Under the pieces are notes generated by a model that did no database searches, had not been told where the DNA came from, and was given only the letters and a program-made list of their open reading frames with translations. The position numbers and the translations under genes were made by a program. Shown in pieces: positions 14,382-18,611 of a stretch of DNA of 18,611 nt (positions are counted from its first letter, which is position 1; each line of letters begins with the position of its first letter). Source of the stretch: Betaproteobacteria bacterium UBA5216 (GTDB lineage Bacteria > Pseudomonadota > Gammaproteobacteria > Burkholderiales > SG8-41); contig DHVE01000121.1 of the NCBI GenBank assembly GCA_002412495.1, positions 1-18,611 on the forward strand, read 5' to 3'.

Positions 14382-14673
14382 TTGCTGATACATTGGCTAC
14401 GTACTGGAGGATGAATTGATGGCGACGCTGCTTAACCGCGCGTGAAATGGGCGCACTGTTCTTGACGCTGGGTGCGCTCGATCGGCATACGCCGGAAACC
14501 AAGCGGGCGGTGACACTTCCTTTGCTGTGTGAATGGTTAGTGATCGAAAAATATATAATAAAAACAATACGTTATAACTTGAAACCATTCTATTTTGAGT
14601 AACCGCCAGAATCAAGCGGTAACAAGGCTCTGGCGCTTGTGCCTCCCACGTTCGCTTCGCTCTTTAAGGACTT
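14382..14673. other. Composition boundary upstream of the 776-residue gene
   Basis: The left half is GC-rich with the broken small gene. From about 14530 the sequence becomes AT-rich, with TATAAT at 14554-14559 and a run of A/T. It is followed by two mutually exclusive hairpins, ACCGC/GCGGT (14602-14620) and CGCCAGA/TCTGGCG (14604-14635), just before the large gene. They could be leader structures controlling it. No integrase, transposase or inverted terminal repeat is visible. Confidence 0.45.
14419..14602 (+). pseudogene. Frameshifted remnant of a small gene
   Basis: A strong ribosome-binding site GGAGG (14406-14410) precedes an ATG at 14419 that opens only eight codons (MATLLNRA, stop at 14443-14445). 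Removing one base near 14443 joins it to a second open frame, 14447-14602, starting MGALFLTLGALDRHTPETKR. That reads like real protein for about 30 residues and then becomes AT-rich and low-complexity (KYIIKTIRYNLKPFYF). The change falls near 14530, where the base composition drops. I do not recognise the family. It could be a native small gene broken by a frameshift and cut by arrival of the neighbouring DNA, or chance. Confidence 0.3.
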
Positions 14674-17004
14674 ATGTCATCAAACGTAATTAACTTTCCA
14701 GAGCGGGAGCCTTCGTTGCTATCCCGTTTTGACGAATCGTCCGAACCTGAACTCTTTCTTGACGCATTAGAGGAAATATTTCGCGCGCGGCAAAGTTTGA
14801 CGCCGTTGGAAATGCGTCTTGGGAAATTTCGAGCGCTCACAACTGAAAAGGAGGATCGCGAAAAAGTTTTTCCCAAGGCATGTGTTCTGCTAGCGAAACT
14901 GAAGTTTTCTCGACTCATCGACCCTGCGAATGAATCAAATGATGGCGCTGCAATTGTGCTGAGCGAAAAAGTTAAGGAAGCCGTTAATTTTTTTAATGAC
15001 GCTGCCAAGCAAGAAGAGGAACGCAAGGAGCGCGGGAAGCTCACGCCCTACCACGCCTACCCGCCTGCATATCCCTTGGTTGAAGTGATACCGCTGATTT
15101 TTAAAGTGGATGACCCGGTAAAGGTTATTTGTGAATATATGGAAGCGCTTGGTCCTACGAAGTTTTATCGCCATCTGGAGGATTGCTGGTTTAGCGACGA
15201 AGAACGATTTTCGGTCACGGACGAGATGCAGGATTTCTTCCTGATGGAAATATTATGTCCACTTGCCCCGTATTCATCCCGGCCGCTTACCCGGAATTCG
15301 ATGAAAGAAACGATGCAGGGGGATGCCAGTGCGGGCGAGTTTTGGAGTAGCGCTAGTCCTATAGTGATGCTCTTGGACGTTTATTTTTCGGGAGGGTTCG
15401 ATGAAGCCCATGATGAAGGAGGCGTGTTCAATACCAAGTTTTCTGACGAAGAGCAACAGGGTGATGCCCAGGCTCGAAAACAGAAAATTGTAGGTTTATT
15501 CTTTGCCAGCCTTCGTACTTATGAGGGATTTCTTACGATCTTTTTTGGTGGGTTTTTCGATTTTCCGCAAGGTCTGTTTGTTGCGGTAATTCGTCACTGG
15601 CAAGAAAATGGCCCCGCTTTGAAGCAAAGCGCCACATCCCATCAATTGATGGAAACATTGGCCAACTACCCGGTTGGAAGACCGCCTAATTCATGGGAGG
15701 ACATTGAGTCGGGGGCTCACAGTAAAAAATGGGTGGAGCACATACGCACCGTTTTCAACGAGCCTTCATTTGTTCCTTTTTTGCCATGCGGTATGAGCGA
15801 GGGCCGGTGGTTTTGGAATATGTTTGAAGATTTCATACCGAGCGAATACTACGATAAGAGCGCGAATAGTACTTATTGGCTTACGTTGAGCGCCTGGTCG
15901 AAAAAGATCGCGGTGCTGCGTAATCGCGATCTTCGCGGACGCTTTCCGTGGAAGCCGGAAAGTCTTGGTTGTAATTGGTATCACTCGTCCGATGGCACAC
16001 ACGCCGAATGGGATATGCATTTGCTCATTGAGACACTATTGTGGGATCACGAGGACAGCGAGAGATGGAATTACACGTCCGATGAATTTGGTGATGATGA
16101 TGAGAACGGTCACAGGAGTTTCAAACTTCACCAGAACTTCTGGATCGCGGCTGAACGCGAGGGATTTCCGGAGTTCGCGAATGCGATGTTCGCGTTTTAT
16201 TTAATGCGTAAGGCAATTTTTGACAAACGACACCATACCTATTTGAACGTGGACTGGCCCGCGTTTTCGGAATTGGTTCGCAGCGCTTTGAATCGCCCAG
16301 GACATAGGTGGGTGCGTAAAGCAGTTGAGCTAATGAAATCGTATTCCGCAGAGAAGAGCTGGAATTTGGATGGTCTTCGCTTGCGGAATTTGGTGCCGGA
16401 CTCGGCGCAGCTATATGTATTTCCTCCTATATCAGAGATTCGGGAAGTAAGCCAGAAACCCCGCAGGGATTGCGAAAAAAGAATTGAATCAGAGGTTGGA
16501 CCGGATTTGTGGGGCCGTTTCTCAGATCGAAGCCGAAAACTTATGGTTGATGCCGAGGTGCGATTCGTTATGCATGCTCCCGGTCTCGGGCTTGTTCTTA
16601 GCGATATAGGTTCGGAGGTTATGTCGTACGCTAAGCCGTTTGAATGCGAGTTGGATTGTCGTCTCAATGATATCTATGGATCATCACTACTGAAAAAGTT
16701 TTGGACTCATCGTTTCGGGCGAGAGCCACAAAGGAATCCTACACTTGGGACGTATCGCGAAATGTTAGAAAATGCAGACAAGATGCCTCCAGAACTGGTA
16801 TCTGAAATCGAGAGCAAAGGCGTGATGCTGCATCGAAATGCAGAACTGCTGAAGCAGTTAAAAGATTTGTTGGACATGAGAAACCCTGCATCACACGGTA
16901 AAAAAAGAAGAACGCCGACGAGTCAGTTGGTGGATATGCGATCTTTAGTTTTTACAGAAGGTTTGCTTCGTAGGTTTTTGGAATCGTTGTCGGCTATCCA
17001 GTGA
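14674..17004 (+). CDS. Large protein of unknown function with C-terminal HEPN-like ribonuclease motif
   Basis: A 776-residue soluble protein with no signal peptide or membrane helix. AAGGA lies three bases before the ATG. The first 590 residues match no domain I recognise; they are rich in Trp, Phe, Glu and Asp with many short helices. No Walker A motif, protease triad or PD-(D/E)XK nuclease motif was found by eye. Residues about 605-776 read as an all-helical HEPN-like domain: DLWGRFSDRSRKLMVDAEVR, KPFECELDCRL, a LGTYREML helix, LLDMRNPASHG with R736 and H741 (R-N-x3-H, the HEPN ribonuclease motif with the preferred polar residue after Arg), and a final helix GLLRRFLESL. Codon use and GC are visibly lower than neighbours, indicating horizontal transfer. 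It stands alone with AT-rich flanks. Inference: an RNA-cleaving defence or toxin protein. The C-terminal call is moderate; the biological role is speculative. Confidence 0.7.
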   Translation: MSSNVINFPEREPSLLSRFDESSEPELFLDALEEIFRARQSLTPLEMRLGKFRALTTEKEDREKVFPKACVLLAKLKFSRLIDPANESNDGAAIVLSEKVKEAVNFFNDAAKQEEERKERGKLTPYHAYPPAYPLVEVIPLIFKVDDPVKVICEYMEALGPTKFYRHLEDCWFSDEERFSVTDEMQDFFLMEILCPLAPYSSRPLTRNSMKETMQGDASAGEFWSSASPIVMLLDVYFSGGFDEAHDEGGVFNTKFSDEEQQGDAQARKQKIVGLFFASLRTYEGFLTIFFGGFFDFPQGLFVAVIRHWQENGPALKQSATSHQLMETLANYPVGRPPNSWEDIESGAHSKKWVEHIRTVFNEPSFVPFLPCGMSEGRWFWNMFEDFIPSEYYDKSANSTYWLTLSAWSKKIAVLRNRDLRGRFPWKPESLGCNWYHSSDGTHAEWDMHLLIETLLWDHEDSERWNYTSDEFGDDDENGHRSFKLHQNFWIAAEREGFPEFANAMFAFYLMRKAIFDKRHHTYLNVDWPAFSELVRSALNRPGHRWVRKAVELMKSYSAEKSWNLDGLRLRNLVPDSAQLYVFPPISEIREVSQKPRRDCEKRIESEVGPDLWGRFSDRSRKLMVDAEVRFVMHAPGLGLVLSDIGSEVMSYAKPFECELDCRLNDIYGSSLLKKFWTHRFGREPQRNPTLGTYREMLENADKMPPELVSEIESKGVMLHRNAELLKQLKDLLDMRNPASHGKKRRTPTSQLVDMRSLVFTEGLLRRFLESLSAIQ

Positions 17005-17108
17005 GCCTGAATTTTTTCGGTTTAGACGGCGTTTGCACGGATATGGTATTGCATTGCGCAATTTATTGTTTGCTACGTAAGTAAAAATTTTAATAAAACC
17101 AAACACTT
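17005..17108. other. AT-rich right flank of the 776-residue gene
   Basis: A short AT-rich spacer with the palindrome ATTGCGCAAT (17053-17062), the octamer GCTACGTA (17072-17079, also at 14396-14403 on the left side), and the predicted promoter of the next gene. No terminator hairpin with a T run was found after the large gene; only TTTTTT at about 17012. Confidence 0.4.
17066..17094 (+). promoter_or_regulatory. Predicted promoter of the HAD phosphatase gene
   Basis: -35 TTGTTT (17066-17071), 17-base spacer, -10 TTTAAT (17089-17094, 5 of 6). Transcription would begin near 17101, leaving about eight bases of leader without a Shine-Dalgarno sequence. The promoter lies in the AT-rich flank, so island DNA may supply it. 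Confidence 0.4.
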
Positions 17109-17765
17109 ATGAACCTAACGCTGTTTGACCTCGACAATACGTTACTCGCCGGTGACTCCGATTTTGAATGGGCGCAATTCCTGATTGAGCAGGGCGTTCT
17201 GGATCGCGAAGTGTACGAGGCGCGCAATCAGACATTTTATGATCAGTACAAGGCGGGCACGCTGAACATCATGGAGTTCCTCGATTTTCAGTTGAAACCG
17301 TTGTCGCGTCATCCGCGCAGGGTGCTGGATCAATGGCATGGCGAGTACATGAAGAAAAAAATCCATCCGATGCTGCGCGATTCCGCGCGCAATTTGGTTG
17401 AGAAGCACAAGGGTGATGTGCGCGTGGTGGTGACGGCGACCAACAGTTTTGTCACCGCGCCGATTGCGCGTCTGTTTGGCATTGAGCATTTGATTGCCAC
17501 CGAACCGGAACAACGCGATGGTGAATTCACGGGCGGCGTGACCGGGCTGCCATGTTTCAAGGAGGGCAAGCCCAAGCGGTTGCTCGCATGGCTCGAGTCG
17601 CGCGGTGAAACCTTGCGCTCGTACGACAAGGTTTGGTTTTACAGTGATTCGCACAATGATTTGCCGTTGCTGGAGATGGTGAGTCATCCGGTGGCGGTGG
17701 ATCCGGATGCTACGTTGCGGGCGCATGCGGTGGCGGCGGGGTGGCCGGTGATGTCGCTTGGGTGA
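17109..17765 (+). CDS. HAD-IB family phosphatase
   Basis: A 218-residue cytoplasmic phosphatase of the SerB-like IB group. Motif I FDLDNTLLAGDSD (residues 6-18) has the nucleophile D7 and acid/base D9. The four-helix cap follows (FEWAQFLIEQGVLD...). Motif II is VVVTATNSF (about 106-114), motif III the lysine in KEGKPKRLLAW (about 154-164), and motif IV VWFYSDSHNDLPLLEMV (about 176-192) with the D-x3-D pair. The C-terminus DPDATLRAHAVAAGWPVMSL is typical. Relatives are annotated as phosphoserine phosphatase-like or histidinol-phosphate phosphatase; the substrate cannot be assigned here. The stop codon is followed immediately by the ATG of a 29-residue ORF. Confidence 0.93.
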   Translation: MNLTLFDLDNTLLAGDSDFEWAQFLIEQGVLDREVYEARNQTFYDQYKAGTLNIMEFLDFQLKPLSRHPRRVLDQWHGEYMKKKIHPMLRDSARNLVEKHKGDVRVVVTATNSFVTAPIARLFGIEHLIATEPEQRDGEFTGGVTGLPCFKEGKPKRLLAWLESRGETLRSYDKVWFYSDSHNDLPLLEMVSHPVAVDPDATLRAHAVAAGWPVMSLG

Positions 17766-17855
17766 ATGGTGCATTACTTGGTAATCGACGTATGGCGCGT
17801 CAATTTCGCCGGGGGTAGGCCGGCGGCTGGTTACTTTCTTTTGTTTCGCCTGTAA
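17766..17855 (+). CDS. Possible 29-residue ORF between the HAD and permease genes
   Basis: The ATG directly follows the TGA of the HAD gene and its TAA overlaps the ATG of the permease gene (TAATG), which would couple all three. The peptide begins MVHYLVIDVWRVNF and ends AAGYFLLFRL. No known family. The 3' part (GGTTACTTTCTTTTG) resembles one arm of a dispersed hairpin common in proteobacterial intergenic DNA, so this may be a translated repeat remnant rather than a gene. Confidence 0.25.
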   Translation: MVHYLVIDVWRVNFAGGRPAAGYFLLFRL

Positions 17856-18611
17856 TGCGCGCCGCGCCCGCACTTGTTCTGGCCGCTGCGGCTGCACTCT
17901 TCAGCCTCTTCATCGCGCTGCTGTTTGGCTCGGTATCACTCACGCCCACACAAATTCTGCAAAGCCTGTTCAACGGCACGCCCGGCATTGAATACGACAT
18001 TCTCTGGCAACTTCGAGCGCCGCGCGCGCTGGCGGCCTTCGCTTGCGGCGGCTTGCTTGCGCTGGCGGGTGTGCTGTTGCAGGCGTTGTTGCGCAATGCG
18101 CTGGCGGATTCGTACATTCTCGGTGTGTCGGGAGGCGCATCGCTGGGCGCTTTGGCCGCGATTGCCCTGGGGTTGGGCGCGGCCATGGTCAACGCCGCCG
18201 CGCTGACGGGCGCGATTGCCGCGATTGCGATTGTGTTCGGCGTCACGTTTCGTGGCGGGCAGTGGAACATCTACCGCCTGTTGTTATCCGGCGTGGTGTT
18301 GTCGGCGGGGTTCGCGGCGCTGACGAGTTTGATTCTGGTGATCGCGCCGGGCGCGCAAATCAAGGGTATGTTGTTCTGGTTGATGGGGGACTTGTCTTAT
18401 GCCGAGAGCCCCATTGCCGCTTGTGTGTTGCTGCTGGCGCTCACGCCTGGCGCGATGACGCTTGCGGCACAACTGGATATTCTGGGTCTGGGCGATACCA
18501 AGGCGCGTTCATTGGGCGTGAATATCGGGCCACTGCAATTGATGGTGTTTTTTGGCGCGGCCTTGGCCACCGTGGCGGCGGTGATGTTGGGCGGTGCGAT
18601 TGGTTTTGTCG
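17855..18611 (+). CDS. FecCD/BtuC-family ABC transporter permease, N-terminal part
   Basis: The first 252 residues are in the window; the gene continues beyond 18611. It is an inner-membrane permease that imports an iron-siderophore complex, haem or cobalamin with a periplasmic binding protein and an ATPase. The first helix is at about residues 5-25 (PALVLAAAAALFSLFIALLF). Family motifs are LWQLRAPRALAAFACGGLLALAGVLLQ (split over about 48-74), RNALADSYILGVSGGASLGALAA (about 78-100), YRLLLSGVVLSAGFAAL (about 145-161), MLFWLMGDLS (about 178-187) and LGDTKARSLGVN (about 217-228). At least six helices are visible. Partner genes are outside the window, so the substrate is open. I saw no cobalamin riboswitch or clear Fur box in the short upstream gap. 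Confidence 0.92.
   Translation, partial: MRAAPALVLAAAAALFSLFIALLFGSVSLTPTQILQSLFNGTPGIEYDILWQLRAPRALAAFACGGLLALAGVLLQALLRNALADSYILGVSGGASLGALAAIALGLGAAMVNAAALTGAIAAIAIVFGVTFRGGQWNIYRLLLSGVVLSAGFAALTSLILVIAPGAQIKGMLFWLMGDLSYAESPIAACVLLLALTPGAMTLAAQLDILGLGDTKARSLGVNIGPLQLMVFFGAALATVAAVMLGGAIGFV

Noticed and set aside
14602..14650. Possible integron attC site before the large gene
   Set aside because: There is an imperfect hairpin, but no GTTRRRY/RYYYAAC core pair, no second site after the gene, and no integrase in the window.
14396..17079. GCTACGTA direct repeat on both sides of the large gene as a target-site duplication
   Set aside because: An 8-base match within two spacers of this size is expected by chance, and no transposase or terminal inverted repeats are present.
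17766..17854. Cobalamin riboswitch or Fur box upstream of the permease
   Set aside because: Only 89 bases separate the genes, with no B12-box-like sequence or AT-rich 19-base inverted repeat.
1..18611. CRISPR array, tRNA or rRNA genes, insertion sequences
   Set aside because: No regularly spaced 24-40 base repeats, no tRNA-like cloverleaf or rRNA sequence, and no transposase reading frame were recognised. The 7-base arrays lack unique spacers.

Overview
The window looks like chromosome from a Gram-negative proteobacterium, most likely a gammaproteobacterium. It carries lipopolysaccharide genes (kdsB, lpxK), the kdsB / Trm112-type protein / lpxK / exbD-exbB neighbourhood seen in gammaproteobacteria, a mutL-miaA pair and a GC-rich core. 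A membrane pyrophosphatase plus a three-subunit transhydrogenase suggests an energy-limited, perhaps autotrophic lifestyle. That is inference, and no genus can be named from the sequence.

Layout. 1-4717 is almost entirely minus-strand: the start of hppA, then adk, kdsB, a 59-residue Trm112-type protein missed by ORF length cut-offs, lpxK, exbD and exbB. exbB is the promoter-proximal gene. 4718-5212 is a gene-free divergent region with a fragment of a repeat family, several near-consensus DnaA boxes and an AT-rich tract. xseA (+) follows and converges on miaA, which lies downstream of mutL (both minus). pntAA-pntAB-pntB (+) diverges from mutL and ends at a perfect hairpin shared with a convergent cupin gene (-). 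A gene with two carboxymuconolactone-decarboxylase domains (+) diverges from the cupin. After an AT-rich break with a frameshifted gene remnant comes one large, lower-GC gene of 776 residues (14674-17004). Ordinary GC-rich DNA resumes with a HAD-IB phosphatase, a possible 29-residue ORF and the first 252 residues of a FecCD/BtuC-type ABC permease that runs off the window.

How the genes work together. kdsB and lpxK make and activate parts of lipid A-Kdo. ExbB/ExbD form a proton-driven energy-transfer complex. adk and hppA handle adenylate balance and pyrophosphate energy. pnt couples the proton gradient to NADPH. mutL, miaA and xseA are DNA and tRNA maintenance genes.

Most notable. (1) The 776-residue protein has no recognised N-terminal domain but ends in what reads as a HEPN domain with an intact R-x4-H ribonuclease motif (R736-N-P-A-S-H741). 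It sits alone as a compositional island between housekeeping genes, so it is a candidate single-gene defence or toxin-like ribonuclease. (2) A dispersed intergenic repeat is built from phased 7-base units (TGAGGCG-like, then the reverse complement CGCCTCA). One copy occupies the ribosome-binding position of kdsB and another begins exactly at the stop codon of pntAA. (3) xseA and mutL both have a -10 box so close to the start codon that their mRNAs may be leaderless.
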